Source of the DNA: an uncultured Collinsella sp.
GTDB taxonomy: Bacteria; Actinomycetota; Coriobacteriia; Coriobacteriales; Coriobacteriaceae
Length of the DNA: 64,000 bases
NCBI GenBank assembly: GCA_900546115.1
Contig: URBQ01000002.1
Location: forward strand, 29,574 to 93,573
Direction: 5' to 3'
A program made the position numbers and the translations under genes. The notes beneath the pieces were generated by a model that was not told the DNA's origin, did no database searches, and saw nothing but the letters and a program-made list of their open reading frames with translations. Positions 41,394 to 49,953 of this stretch are shown piece after piece. Position 1 is the stretch's first letter, and every line of letters starts with the position of its first letter.

Positions 41394-41787
41394 CCAGTCC
41401 CTCTGCAATCAATCGTAGGTTATGGTTCGAACGGTATTCTACTACTGCTTTCGACCTCAACTTGAACCTTAAAGGTTCCAAAGGGTCAAGTTGAACTTGA
41501 GGCTTTGGCTTTGACCTGCAGTTATGATGAATTGTTGAGAAACCATAGAGTTCAACTTTAACGTTACGGGGGCCTGTTTGCGGACGGGCTTTCGGTCGTG
41601 AAAGCTATCTCAACAGGGGGTTTGCGGCTACAAGGCCCCATCGCGGTGAGTGCGGCTTTATGCTGGACGATCACGTCGATTGCCATAGATACGGTGGAGC
41701 TTTGGGCGCCGGCGGCTTGGCACGCTAGAATAAATCAGTTGCGCAAAGACCGCCCGTTGTGTGGGCAGTTCATGATAGGAAGTTTCC
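41394..41787. other. Intergenic region before the D-Asp ligase gene
   Basis: No gene was found in this gap of nearly 400 bases. A partly symmetric block (41451-41505) contains CAACTTGA on one side and TCAAGTTG on the other with AACCTT/AAGGTT between, so it could be an operator or hairpin. No clear promoter is asserted. Confidence 0.4.
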
Positions 41788-43044
41788 ATGGCATTGCAGT
41801 TTACAGAGCGCGAGTTCATTCCCGTGCTGCTCGGAGGCGACATCAACGCCTATTCGGTGGCGCGCGCCTTCTACGAAGAGTACCAGGTCAAGAGTCTGGT
41901 CTTTGGCAAGTACCAGACGGGTCCCGCTTACCGCAGCCAGATTATCGACTACACGCCCAACGTGGATATCGACACCATGCCCGTGATGCTCAAAACCGTC
42001 AACGGCATTGCCCAAGCGCATGCCGACAAGACGATTGTCCTTGTGGGCTGTGGCGATAACTATGTTGCCCTCGTGGCTCAGGCCAAGGATGCCCATGAGC
42101 TGGCGGATAACATCGTCGCGCCTTACGCTCCCTACAGCATGCTTGAGCAGTGTCAGAAGAAGGAGATCTTCTACGAGCTGTGCGAGAAGCACGGCGTGCC
42201 CTATCCGCATACCTTTACCTTCACCATGGCGATGCTGAATGCCCAAGGCGAGGCACCTGCCGAAGTGCTCGACCAGATCGATTTTCCTTACCCGATGATC
42301 CTGAAGCCTTCCGACGGCATCATGTGGTGGCAGCATGAGTTCGAGGGTCAGAAGAAGGCTTATGAGATTGCCGACCGCGCCGAGCTGGAGCAGGTTATCC
42401 GCGATTCCTATGCCAGTGGCTACACCGATGACCTGATTTTGCAGGATCGCGTGCCCGGCAACGACGAGTACATGCGCGTGCTCACCAGCTATTCTGACCG
42501 CAACGGCAAGGTTCGCATGATGTGCCTTGGTCACGTGCTGCTCGAGGAGCATCAGCCCCATGGCGTCGGTAATCACGCCTGCATCATCACCGAGCCCAAT
42601 GATGAGCTTATGAGTGGCGTGCACAAGCTGCTCGAGGACCTTCACTTTGTGGGCTATTCCAACTTTGACGTCAAGTATGACGAGCGCGATGGCTCGTTTA
42701 AGTTCTTTGACTTTAACACCCGTCAGGGCCGCAGCAACTACTACGTAACCAACAGCGGCTTTAACGTTGCCAAGTACGTGGTGGATGAGTACGTCTATAA
42801 CCGCCCGTTTGAGCCGGAGTTTGTGACGGCGAAGGACGAGGCGCTGTGGATGGTCGTTCCCATGGGCGTCGTCGACAAGTACGTCAAGGCTCCCGAGCTG
42901 CGCGCGAAGGTGCATCGTCTTGCCAAGGAGGGCAAGGGCGCCGATCCCTCGTTTATGAAGGGAGACTTTGTCTTTAACCGCTGGTTGCGCATGTGGCACA
43001 CCAAACTGCGTCACTATAAGCTGTTCAAGACGTATTACAAGTAG
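41788..43044 (+). CDS. ATP-grasp carboxylate-amine ligase, probable D-aspartate ligase
   Basis: 418-aa ATP-grasp enzyme. The N-terminal LLGGDINAYSVARAFYEEYQVKS pre-grasp motif, the LKPSDGIMWW region (about 170-180), the FFDFNTRQGRSNYYVTNSG Mg/ATP-binding stretch and a basic C-terminus (RWLRMWHTKLRHYKLFKTYYK) resemble the D-aspartate ligase of Enterococcus faecium (Aslfm), which adds D-Asp to the stem-peptide lysine. The next gene is an Asp/Glu racemase, the same pairing as aslfm-racfm. AGGA at 41773 is the RBS of ATG 41788. Other carboxylate-amine ligases share the fold, so the acceptor is inferred. Confidence 0.75.
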   Translation: MALQFTEREFIPVLLGGDINAYSVARAFYEEYQVKSLVFGKYQTGPAYRSQIIDYTPNVDIDTMPVMLKTVNGIAQAHADKTIVLVGCGDNYVALVAQAKDAHELADNIVAPYAPYSMLEQCQKKEIFYELCEKHGVPYPHTFTFTMAMLNAQGEAPAEVLDQIDFPYPMILKPSDGIMWWQHEFEGQKKAYEIADRAELEQVIRDSYASGYTDDLILQDRVPGNDEYMRVLTSYSDRNGKVRMMCLGHVLLEEHQPHGVGNHACIITEPNDELMSGVHKLLEDLHFVGYSNFDVKYDERDGSFKFFDFNTRQGRSNYYVTNSGFNVAKYVVDEYVYNRPFEPEFVTAKDEALWMVVPMGVVDKYVKAPELRAKVHRLAKEGKGADPSFMKGDFVFNRWLRMWHTKLRHYKLFKTYYK

Positions 43045-43128
43045 ACGAGCGTGGCGCCCGTCCGGTATGTATCGGGCGGGCGCGGGTATGATACGCGCAA
43101 TTGCGTGGGCGTCACCAAGGAGGCGGCG

Positions 43129-43875
43129 ATGGAAAAGCTGGGAGTTATCGGCGGCATGGGCGCCGAGGCCACGTCGTATTACTACGACCAGGTAGTACGC
43201 CATACGGCGGCTACGTGCGACCAGGAGCATATCGACATGGTGGTGCTTTCCAAGTCGACCATGCCCGACCGCACGCTGGCCATCAAGACCGGTGAGCATA
43301 CCGAGCTGCTGGCGACCATGAAGGAGTGTGCCCAAGCACTCGAGTCGCTGGGCTGCGCGCACATAGCGATTCCCTGTAACACATCGCACTACTTCTACGA
43401 TCAGATTCAGTCGTTTACGAAGGTGCCGATTATCCACATGCCGCGCGAGTCGGTGCGCTATGCTCTGGCCGGCGCGGTGATGGGGGAGTGCGAGTTCGAC
43501 CCCAACCTGAGTGTGCCGTCCGAGCCGGTGCGCAAGATTGGCATCATGGGCACCGACGGCACCGTGGGCGCAGACGTCTATGGGCGCGAATGTGAGACTG
43601 CGGGCGTTGAGGTCGTCTATCCCAGCGAAAAGCGTCAGACCGACGTGATGTCGCTCATTTACGACGATGTGAAGGCCGGGCGCGAACCCGATATGGATAA
43701 GTTCGACCGCGTGATGTGGGAGTTCGCCCGTAGCGGCTGCGACCGCGTCATCCTGGCCTGCACGGAGCTTTCGGTGCTGCAGAAGTATCGCGAGATGCCC
43801 GAGATCACCCTCGATGCGATGGATGTCCTGGTACGCGAGTCCATCATCCGCAGCGGCGCCCTCTACCGCCTCTAG
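43129..43875 (+). CDS. racD: Aspartate/glutamate racemase family protein
   Basis: 248-aa cofactor-independent racemase. It has GVIGGMGAEATSYYYDQV at the N-terminus, the first catalytic Cys in IPCNTSHYFYDQI and the second in ILACTELSVL. Length and motifs fit aspartate racemase. AGGAGG is 5 bases before ATG 43129, chosen over 43051. It would supply D-Asp for the ligase encoded just upstream. The stop is followed by a bidirectional terminator. Confidence 0.83.
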   Translation: MEKLGVIGGMGAEATSYYYDQVVRHTAATCDQEHIDMVVLSKSTMPDRTLAIKTGEHTELLATMKECAQALESLGCAHIAIPCNTSHYFYDQIQSFTKVPIIHMPRESVRYALAGAVMGECEFDPNLSVPSEPVRKIGIMGTDGTVGADVYGRECETAGVEVVYPSEKRQTDVMSLIYDDVKAGREPDMDKFDRVMWEFARSGCDRVILACTELSVLQKYREMPEITLDAMDVLVRESIIRSGALYRL

Positions 43876-43934
43876 TTCTCCGCCTGCCAAAAAGGGACAG
43901 GTTTATTTTGGTAGGTTTTATCTGGGAAAACAGT

Positions 43935-43971
43935 AAGGCCTCGGCTCGTTTGGTGCGAGCCGAGGCCTTTT
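43935..43971. terminator. Bidirectional terminator between racD and ecfT
   Basis: AAGGCCTCGGCTCG and CGAGCCGAGGCCTT pair perfectly over 14 bases with loop TTTGGTG and T/A runs on both sides. Confidence 0.88.
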
Positions 43972-43998
43972 GCATTTGCCGGTTGCTGCCAGCGATTG

Positions 43999-44745
43999 CT
44001 AGAACAGGAAACCGATGGCGATAAGGGCGATGCTGACGATAAGTACGGCGATATCCAGGCTTTTGATGGGGTAGCGCTTATACGAACTCGCACGCGTGCG
44101 CAGGTAGAAGCCGCGCTGCTCGGCAGCAAGTGCGGTGGCATCGGTCTTGCCCACACTCGAAATAAGCAGTGGCACGCACAGCGGCAGCATGAGTTTGAGT
44201 TTCTTGACGGGATTCTTAGTGTCGTATTCGACACCGCGTGCAGTCTGCGCCTCCATGATGGCGTTCATTTCCTGGCCAAATACCGGCACAAAGCGCAGTG
44301 CCGTGGTAAAGGTGAAGGCATAGCGATATGGCACGTGCAGCACCTCGACGCAGGCGTTGGCGAGGTCGTTGAGCTTGGTCACCATAAGCATGAGGATGAG
44401 TGGCAGCGCCACGCCCAACAGGCGTAGGCAGGCCTTCGATCCGGTAATGAGGCCCGTGTCGGTGATAAAGCCCCACACCACGTTGCCGTCGCGCATAAAG
44501 GCCAGCTGAAGCACCAGCATGATAAGCGCGAGCGGAATCAGCAGCTTGAGTAGTGAGAGCAGACGGTCGACGACGCCGGCGTAGGCGCCCAGTGCAAGGG
44601 TGAGCGCCAAAAAGCCCAACAGCGCCACGTAGGTATCGGACAGGAAGATGCCGATGATGATGGCGGCGGCAAGGCCCAGTTTGACGACCGGGTTCAAGCG
44701 GTGCAGCAGTGTATCGCCCGGCATATAGTCGATGACGTTAACCAC
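43999..44745 (-). CDS. ecfT: ECF transporter transmembrane protein EcfT
   Basis: 248-aa membrane subunit with about six helices, and the two Ala-Arg-Gly-like coupling motifs (AQTARGVEY, AAEQRGFYLR) that contact the ATPase. It overlaps the ATPase gene by 8 bases. It would join the ATPase to an S component, here perhaps the TrpP-like protein upstream. Length is normal for EcfT. Confidence 0.87.
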   Translation of the reverse strand: MVNVIDYMPGDTLLHRLNPVVKLGLAAAIIIGIFLSDTYVALLGFLALTLALGAYAGVVDRLLSLLKLLIPLALIMLVLQLAFMRDGNVVWGFITDTGLITGSKACLRLLGVALPLILMLMVTKLNDLANACVEVLHVPYRYAFTFTTALRFVPVFGQEMNAIMEAQTARGVEYDTKNPVKKLKLMLPLCVPLLISSVGKTDATALAAEQRGFYLRTRASSYKRYPIKSLDIAVLIVSIALIAIGFLF

Positions 44746-46489
44746 GGTGGACCATCTCCTCGGTAATGCGAACGATATCGGTGACCTCGCTCACCTGTGC
44801 AAAGGCGGGAGAGACGGAGGATGCCAGGCGACGAGAAAGCTCTATGACCTGGGGTGGCTCAACGTAGGCTCGCTGCATGAGCTCGATGTTCGAGAATAGC
44901 TCGTGCGTGCGGCCGCGCTCGAGGATGCGGCCGTCGGCCATCACCACGATGCGCTCGGCAAAGTCGGATACGACTTCCATGTCGTGGCAGACCATGATGA
45001 CGGCGCAGCCGCGCTCGGCCATGGTGCGCACGGTTTCCATGACGGTCATGCACTCACGGTAGTCAAGGCCGCTCGTGGGCTCGTCGAGCACCACGATTTT
45101 GGGCTCTACGACCACGACGGAGGCGAGTGCCACCATCTGGCGCTGACCGCGCGAGAGCGAGAAGGGCGCCTCGTCGGCCGGCAAGCCAAAGCGATCGACG
45201 ACGAGCTGGGCGCGACGCAGCGCCTCGGCACGGTCGATGCCGGCAAGCTCCAGGCCAAAGGCGACCTCGTCGAGCACGGTGTCCTTGCAGATCTGGCGGT
45301 CGGGGTTTTGGAAGAGGGTTGCGACTTCGCGGGCGATGCGGCTCGTGGGAACGGCTGCGGTATCCAGTCCCGTGACGCGCACGCTGCCCGAGGCGGGCTT
45401 AAGCAGGCCCGTGAGCAGCTTGGTGAGCGTGGTCTTGCCGGCACCGTTCTGGCCGACGATGCCCACGAGCTCGCCGGGATAGAGCGTCAGGTTGAGGTCG
45501 TGTACGGCGGCGCCGCCATTGGGATAGGCAAACTCAACATGGTCGAAGGTGAGTACGGGTTCGGCGTCCTTGGCATGAGGGCGCAACGACGGTGCATGCG
45601 GGGAGCCGGCGGGCGCCTGGGTTTCGCTGGCCGCGCGTGCGGGGTCGACGATGCCCGAAATCAGGCGCTCGGCCTCATCGACATCCAAGCAAGGGGTACC
45701 GCTTACCAGGCCATCGGCCTCGAGGCTATTGAAGATACGCGTGACGCGAGGGCAGTCGACGCCGATGGCACGGAGCTCGTCGGTATGCGCGAAGACCTCG
45801 TGTGGTTCGCCCTGCAGCGCGATTTCGCCATGGTTGAGCACGAGCACGCGGTTGCAGTACTCCGAGAGCAGGGCGACCTTTTGCTCAACGACGACGATGG
45901 TGATTCCAAGTGCGCGGTTTGCCTCACGCAGCGTCTCGAAGACCAGCGTGGAGCTGGCAGGGTCGAGTGCCGCGGTGGGCTCGTCGAGAACCAAGACGCG
46001 CGGACGCATAGCGAGAATGGCGGCGATGGCTACCTTTTGCTTCTGTCCGCCCGAGAGGGTGGCAATCTCGCGGTCGCGCAGGTCGCTGATGCCGACGGTC
46101 TCGAGCGTTTCGCTCACGCGCTGCTCGATCTGGTCATGGGGGACGCCAAAGTTCTCGAGGCCAAAGAGCATCTCGTCCTCGACGACCGAGGCGACCATTT
46201 GCGTGTCGATATCCTGCAGCACGCTGCCGACGATTTGCGACACGTCGGTCAACGAGACCTCGCAGGTGTCGTGGCCGTCAACCATGACGGACCCAAAGAA
46301 CGTGCCGGTGTAGTGGTGGGGCACGGCGCCCGACAGGCAGGCGGCAAGCGTGGACTTGCCGGCGCCCGAGGGCCCGATGATGCCGATGAAATCTCCCTTG
46401 TTCACGCTGAGTGAGATGTGGCTGAGCGCCTGCTCGGTCTGCGTGCCATAGGAGAACGAGACATCGTCGACGTTGATGATCGTTTCCAT
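44738..46489 (-). CDS. ecfA: Fused EcfA1-EcfA2 ATPase of an ECF transporter
   Basis: 583-aa protein with two ABC domains: Walker A GPSGAGKST (about residue 41) and GQNGAGKTT, signatures LSGGQ and LSRGQ, and LVLDEPTAALD and VLDEPTSGLD. A linker with Ala/Pro-rich sequence (residues about 275-310) joins the halves. A fused ATPase for ECF is common in actinobacteria. It precedes ecfT and would drive uptake of the S-component ligand. A 212-base gap with two hairpins separates it from the TrpP-like gene. Confidence 0.88.
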   Translation of the reverse strand: METIINVDDVSFSYGTQTEQALSHISLSVNKGDFIGIIGPSGAGKSTLAACLSGAVPHHYTGTFFGSVMVDGHDTCEVSLTDVSQIVGSVLQDIDTQMVASVVEDEMLFGLENFGVPHDQIEQRVSETLETVGISDLRDREIATLSGGQKQKVAIAAILAMRPRVLVLDEPTAALDPASSTLVFETLREANRALGITIVVVEQKVALLSEYCNRVLVLNHGEIALQGEPHEVFAHTDELRAIGVDCPRVTRIFNSLEADGLVSGTPCLDVDEAERLISGIVDPARAASETQAPAGSPHAPSLRPHAKDAEPVLTFDHVEFAYPNGGAAVHDLNLTLYPGELVGIVGQNGAGKTTLTKLLTGLLKPASGSVRVTGLDTAAVPTSRIAREVATLFQNPDRQICKDTVLDEVAFGLELAGIDRAEALRRAQLVVDRFGLPADEAPFSLSRGQRQMVALASVVVVEPKIVVLDEPTSGLDYRECMTVMETVRTMAERGCAVIMVCHDMEVVSDFAERIVVMADGRILERGRTHELFSNIELMQRAYVEPPQVIELSRRLASSVSPAFAQVSEVTDIVRITEEMVHRG

Positions 46490-46509
46490 GGATACCTTTC
46501 ATAGTCATC

Positions 46510-46549
46510 GGGGACGTTCTTTAATGACTAGTCGTTTAAGAACGTCCCC
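46510..46549 (-). terminator. Hairpin between the TrpP-like and ecfA genes
   Basis: GGGGACGTTCTT and AAGAACGTCCCC, a perfect 12-bp stem with a 16-base loop. It lies directly ahead of ecfA, so it may be a partial terminator or mRNA stabiliser. Confidence 0.6.
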
Positions 46550-46594
46550 AAGAGCTAGTTGTTTGGGACAGTCTTTGTTGGTGGAGTGCGGAGA

Positions 46595-46695
46595 CGGCTT
46601 TACGAGGGGCCCCAGGTTGGCGCGAAAGAGGAGCGAAGCGTACTTGGGTACGCGAGCGACGAATGAACGCCAAGATGGGGTGGCTCATAAAGCCG
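46595..46695. repeat. Long hairpin with conserved apical repeat, copy 2
   Basis: CGGCTTTACGAG (46595-46606) and CTCATAAAGCCG (46684-46695) form the base of a stem with further pairs (CCCCA and TTGGCG). The 48-base core 46622-46669 matches that of copy 1 with 5 differences, though the arms are unrelated. It begins 7 bases after the TrpP-like stop on the minus strand. Confidence 0.65.
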
Positions 46696-46701
46696 AGCGG
46701 G

Positions 46702-47274
46702 TTAGTTGAGCTTCAGGGCCTTCTGAATGGGCAGATAGAGGACGCCGACCAGAATGGCGTTAAAGACGGCGGTCATGGCGACGACGGGCAGCATGGCGGC
46801 GGCGAGCTCGCCGACCACGCCAAGCATGGCCATCTTGATAACCATGAAGATGACGCCGGAGACAAAGGTGGTCACGAAGGTAGCGACGATGGCGACGGCA
46901 GGCTTGACCTGACCGTTCTTGCCGGCGGCGTTGACGATGCCGGCCATGAGCATGGCGGCGATGCCCTCGGCGGCAAAATCGACGAACGGCGAAGTGGTGG
47001 TGATCTGGATCACGGCAGCCGAGATGAGGCCAATGACGAGCGCCTGGCCGATGTTGGGGCGAACGACCAGGATGGTGAGGCAGAAGGCCGAGATGATGAA
47101 CTCGGGGCTGATCATGCCGCCCGAGATGCCCGAGATTGCCTTGCCGACGGTGAAGTTGAGGATGAAGCCGGCGGCGAGCAGGATGGCGAGCAGGACGAGG
47201 GCGCGGACATCGAGTTTGCCACGGTCGGCGGTCTGGACGGTGCGGGGCTGGGTGGCGGTGGTGTTCTGAGACAT
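46702..47274 (-). CDS. trpP: TrpP-like ECF S component, probable tryptophan transporter
   Basis: 190-aa membrane protein with about six helices. The segment SGGMISPEFIISAFCLTILVVRPNIGQALVIGLISAAVIQIT resembles the same region of B. subtilis TrpP, and the final NAILVGVLYLPIQKAL fits. ATG 47274 has AAGGATT 8 bases upstream. The Trp-rich leader ahead of it supports tryptophan as substrate. Whether it works with the EcfAT encoded downstream or alone is not certain. Confidence 0.75.
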   Translation of the reverse strand: MSQNTTATQPRTVQTADRGKLDVRALVLLAILLAAGFILNFTVGKAISGISGGMISPEFIISAFCLTILVVRPNIGQALVIGLISAAVIQITTTSPFVDFAAEGIAAMLMAGIVNAAGKNGQVKPAVAIVATFVTTFVSGVIFMVIKMAMLGVVGELAAAMLPVVAMTAVFNAILVGVLYLPIQKALKLN

Positions 47275-47351
47275 GGTGAAAATCCTTTCGGAAGGGGATT
47301 GCAAGAGAAAAGCGGAGGCGCGTGATGCGAATGCGATCGGGCTCGAGATAG

Positions 47352-47382
47352 AAAAAGGCCCCCGGTCGAAACCGGAGGCCTT
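47352..47382 (-). terminator. Attenuator terminator in the trp leader
   Basis: On the minus strand AAGGCCTCCGG pairs with CCGGGGGCCTT around TTTCGA (47382-47355), followed by TTTTT. It lies between the leader peptide and the TrpP-like gene, the position of a trp attenuator. Confidence 0.8.
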
Positions 47383-47418
47383 CCAATCACCTAGAGCGCA
47401 AAAACAGGCGTGAGGGAC

Positions 47419-47487
47419 TCACTGTCGACCGATCGTATTCGCATCACGCCACCACCAGTTGTTGAGAGATTTCATCGTGTTCTTCAT
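47419..47487 (-). CDS. Tryptophan-rich leader peptide (trpL-like)
   Basis: 22-residue peptide MKNTMKSLNNWWWRDANTIGRQ with three consecutive Trp codons, the hallmark of ribosome-mediated trp attenuation. GAAAGGAG precedes the ATG at base 47487 by 8 bases. A terminator hairpin follows at 47382-47352, and the codons after Trp (GGCGTGATGCGAATACGATCGG) are complementary to 47340-47319 with one mismatch. Its translation would sense charged tRNA-Trp and control the downstream transporter. Confidence 0.8.
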   Translation of the reverse strand: MKNTMKSLNNWWWRDANTIGRQ

Positions 47488-47545
47488 GTTGGTGGCTCCT
47501 TTCGTGATGCCGTGGCGCGGTCGCACCTAGTTGCTGTTGCGCTGC

Positions 47546-47563
47546 ACTATAGCACAGCGAAGT
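47546..47563 (-). promoter_or_regulatory. Candidate promoter of the trp leader transcript
   Basis: TATAGT (47551-47546 on the minus strand) is the only good -10 just ahead of the leader; it lies inside the imperfect palindrome GCTGTGCTATAGTGCAGC, a possible repressor site. No -35 match. Confidence 0.4.
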
Positions 47564-47572
47564 GTGTGCGGG

Positions 47573-47595
47573 GAAATCTTTTTTAAAAAGATTTC
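47573..47595. promoter_or_regulatory. Perfect palindrome upstream of the trp leader
   Basis: GAAATCTTTTT-T-AAAAAGATTTC, 11-base arms with a single central base. As RNA it cannot fold tightly with one-base loop unless opened, so a protein binding site is as likely as a terminator of the C69 transcript. Confidence 0.4.
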
Positions 47596-47640
47596 AGGCG
47601 GGTTTCCCGTGGGTTTCCCGTCGGCCAAAAAGGCGGGTTA

Positions 47641-47674
47641 AGCGGGCTAGGCTGCCATTGCTGCCTCGCCCGCT
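47641..47674 (-). terminator. Terminator of the C69 dipeptidase gene
   Basis: AGCGGGC and GCCCGCT with inner AGGC/GCCT pairs, followed on the minus strand by TAACCCGCCTTTTT. Confidence 0.7.
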
Positions 47675-47685
47675 CAGCTAAGACG

Positions 47686-49647
47686 TTACTCCTTATTGCG
47701 CCGGTAGAGGAAGTAACCGCCTGCAGAGATGACGGCAACGCCAGCGATGGCGAATGCGGCCACCATGCGGCCATCAAAACGATCGCCAGTGGTGGGCAGG
47801 CCGCCCTTGGTGTTCGTCTTGTTGGTGGTTACTGTGGTCGTGGTGTCGGACTTGCCAGGCTTCTCGGGCTTGGTGGTGGGCTGCTCGGGCTTAGCGGGCT
47901 GCTCGGGCTTAGCGGGCTGCTCGGGGGTACCGGGCTGCTCAGGAGTACCAGGCTGCTCGGGGGTGCCAGGCTGATCCGGGGTTACCGGGTCGGTGGCAAG
48001 AGCGTCCTTGGCGTAGGTGATGGACACCTTGAGGCCGTTGGTCTCGGTGTTCAGGTCGCTCGGGGTGAAGGGCGTGCTGAAATCCTCAGCCTTCAGATAA
48101 GCGCGCATCTCCTGGAGCAGGGCCTTGCACTTGACGTAGGTGTTCTCAGTGGCAGCCTTGCCGGCCTTGTTTGCCAGGGCGGTGCGGCCCTCAGTGGTGG
48201 TCTCGGCCTGCATAGCAGCATCGACCTCAAGGTTCTGTTCGATGAGCTCGTTCTGGAGAGCGTCGAGGTAGGCGCGAACGCCGGTGCCGAGCTGCTCGCG
48301 GTGCTCGTAGCAGAGGGAACTAATGTCCATGAGGACGTAGTTGATGGAGTTCTCGGGCTCCTCGTTGTTCACGATGTCCGTCTCTTCGCAGTGATCGTAG
48401 GAGACATCCTGATTGCTGAAGTAGGGGCTGACCTCGGTGAGCAGTGCAGAGTACAGAGGAATAGCGACGGAGTAGGCGGCGCGGGAGAGCATCTCCCACT
48501 GAATGGTCGCGATCTCGGGGTCCATGTCCTGACGGATCTGGAAGAGGTTGGTCTCGGTGCTTCTTTCGGTGCCGATGGCGTAGACACCGTCGGTGTTGGC
48601 GTTGAGGCCGGGGACATTTTCGCCGCGGTTGCCAAATGCACGGATCATCTCAAAGGTGTTCCAGTCGGACTTGCCGGGCTGGAAGAACAGGGGCTGGATC
48701 TCGCTGACCATGGCCCCGATTTGGTCGGGGCCTTTTTTCGGTTTAACCGTGACGATGTCGTAATCCGCGCCCTTGGTCAACGGGGCCATGAAGTAATCGC
48801 GGCCCTGGACATAGCGAGTCCACTGATGAACGCCGGAATCGGCGACGCTTTTGCCATAGGTCTTGGCAACGTCGAACTTGCCGTCGGTGTACTCGGCGAA
48901 GCCATTTTTCTCGGGCATGGTCTGGATGCCCTCGGAGTGGAGGCAGTTCTCGGTGTCATCAAGGTTGACATCGTAATTGAGTCCGCCGATGTTGGGGTTG
49001 AGTGAGGCGACGTCATCGGCGAGCTTCATGGCGATCCACTGGTGGCCGGAAAGTGCGGCAAACAGCCAAGTCTCGTTGCTGTCGGCGATGATAATCTGAT
49101 CGTTGCCGTTGGCGCCCTGCTCGTCGATGATCTTGCCGAGGAGCTCGACACCCTCACGTGCTTTGGCACTTTCGCCTAAGATAACGCTGCCGTAGCTATA
49201 CTCGCCAATGCCAGTGTCGGTCAGGGGGTCTGCCTTGGCGGCTTTATCGTTCATGTTGGTGGTCAGCGTTGCGGAGCAGGACACGCCCTTCTCATTGATG
49301 CCTGCCTCAGAGTAGGCATCATAGCGCCCGTGCCACTGCGAAGGATGATCGCGCACGTAGCTATAACGATATGTAGTCTTGGTCGACCTGTATGAGAAGC
49401 CGGACTCGTCTGAGCCGTAGGTATACCCGGGGGCATGCGACGGCTCAATGCCAAAGTGCTTGAGGTAGCGCGGGCCAAAGTCCTCGGCGCGACCATAGTA
49501 CGTGTTGTTGTCGGCCGTAAGGTTTTTGCCCATGTACATTTGCGTGCAGGCGAGCGCAGATGTCGGCATGGACATGATGGTCGCAGCTCCAAAGGCGAGG
49601 CCTATGCCTAGCTTCTTGAGCGCGTTGACGGGGCGAGTTTTCCTCAT
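47686..49647 (-). CDS. C69 family dipeptidase with LPXTG anchor
   Basis: 653-aa cell-wall-anchored peptidase. The signal peptide (LAFGAATIMSMPTSALA) leads to the nucleophile Cys in ACTQMYMGKNLTADNNTYYGRAEDF, the N-terminal-nucleophile pattern of C69 dipeptidases. The catalytic domain spans to about residue 530. A Pro/Glu/Gln repeat region (PGTPEQ, PAKPEQ units) leads to the sorting signal LPTTGDRFDG, a hydrophobic helix and RRNKE. LPTTG is within the LPXTG class. It probably works at the surface on dipeptides. ATG 49647 follows GGGAGGG; a hairpin lies upstream at 49667-49690. Confidence 0.88.
   Translation of the reverse strand: MRKTRPVNALKKLGIGLAFGAATIMSMPTSALACTQMYMGKNLTADNNTYYGRAEDFGPRYLKHFGIEPSHAPGYTYGSDESGFSYRSTKTTYRYSYVRDHPSQWHGRYDAYSEAGINEKGVSCSATLTTNMNDKAAKADPLTDTGIGEYSYGSVILGESAKAREGVELLGKIIDEQGANGNDQIIIADSNETWLFAALSGHQWIAMKLADDVASLNPNIGGLNYDVNLDDTENCLHSEGIQTMPEKNGFAEYTDGKFDVAKTYGKSVADSGVHQWTRYVQGRDYFMAPLTKGADYDIVTVKPKKGPDQIGAMVSEIQPLFFQPGKSDWNTFEMIRAFGNRGENVPGLNANTDGVYAIGTERSTETNLFQIRQDMDPEIATIQWEMLSRAAYSVAIPLYSALLTEVSPYFSNQDVSYDHCEETDIVNNEEPENSINYVLMDISSLCYEHREQLGTGVRAYLDALQNELIEQNLEVDAAMQAETTTEGRTALANKAGKAATENTYVKCKALLQEMRAYLKAEDFSTPFTPSDLNTETNGLKVSITYAKDALATDPVTPDQPGTPEQPGTPEQPGTPEQPAKPEQPAKPEQPTTKPEKPGKSDTTTTVTTNKTNTKGGLPTTGDRFDGRMVAAFAIAGVAVISAGGYFLYRRNKE
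47878..47975 (-). repeat. Pro-Glu-Gln-rich coding repeats in the C69 wall-spanning region
   Basis: The coding sequence has about five tandem units encoding PGTPEQ, PAKPEQ and related hexapeptides (two units of CCGGCTGCTCGGG type repeated in DNA). It is a Pro-rich spacer that crosses the cell wall, and probably varies in copy number. Confidence 0.6.
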
Positions 49648-49953
49648 TTTCCCTCCCAGCGTGCGAAAGCCCTCTGTCGCCAGAGGGCTTCAGCCAATAA
49701 AGACACCTCATTAGCGTAACGAACTGGAAACAATATTCATCTATGAAAGAAACTTACTCGATAAGCGTGATGAAATATGCGATGAGCGGTTAATCGTACT
49801 CAGTTTGCAGCTTTACTTTAATAAAGACGCCCTGTAATTACTGTAGCCGAATAAAGTAGCTGGGAATGCCCGAAATGAAAATCCCCCGCTGTTTGACGAA
49901 TGCATAAACAGCGGGAGAGGCCATAACTGGATGAATATCATACCAATGTGGAT
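49648..49953. other. Intergenic region between C69 and the small membrane peptide
   Basis: Contains two hairpins, GCCCTCTG-TCGC-CAGAGGGC (49667-49690) just ahead of the C69 start and CCCGCTGTTT...AAACAGCGGG (49885-49915), the latter a likely terminator of the lipid kinase/small peptide transcript. The AT-rich piece between (49700-49880) shows no convincing gene. Confidence 0.5.

Noticed and set aside
41451..41505. Symmetric block before the D-Asp ligase gene considered a riboswitch
   Set aside because: Too short, and none of the conserved elements of known classes could be recognised; kept only as a possible operator.
41770..43890. Very long minus-strand open frame (about 700 codons) opposite the D-Asp ligase and racemase genes
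   Set aside because: It is antisense to two recognisable genes with good RBSs; its composition is His/Leu-rich as expected for reversed GC-rich codons, and it has no motifs.
47878..47975. Repeated GC-rich units considered as a CRISPR-like or tandem repeat array
   Set aside because: The units encode a Pro/Glu/Gln spacer in frame inside the C69 gene, with no unique spacers.
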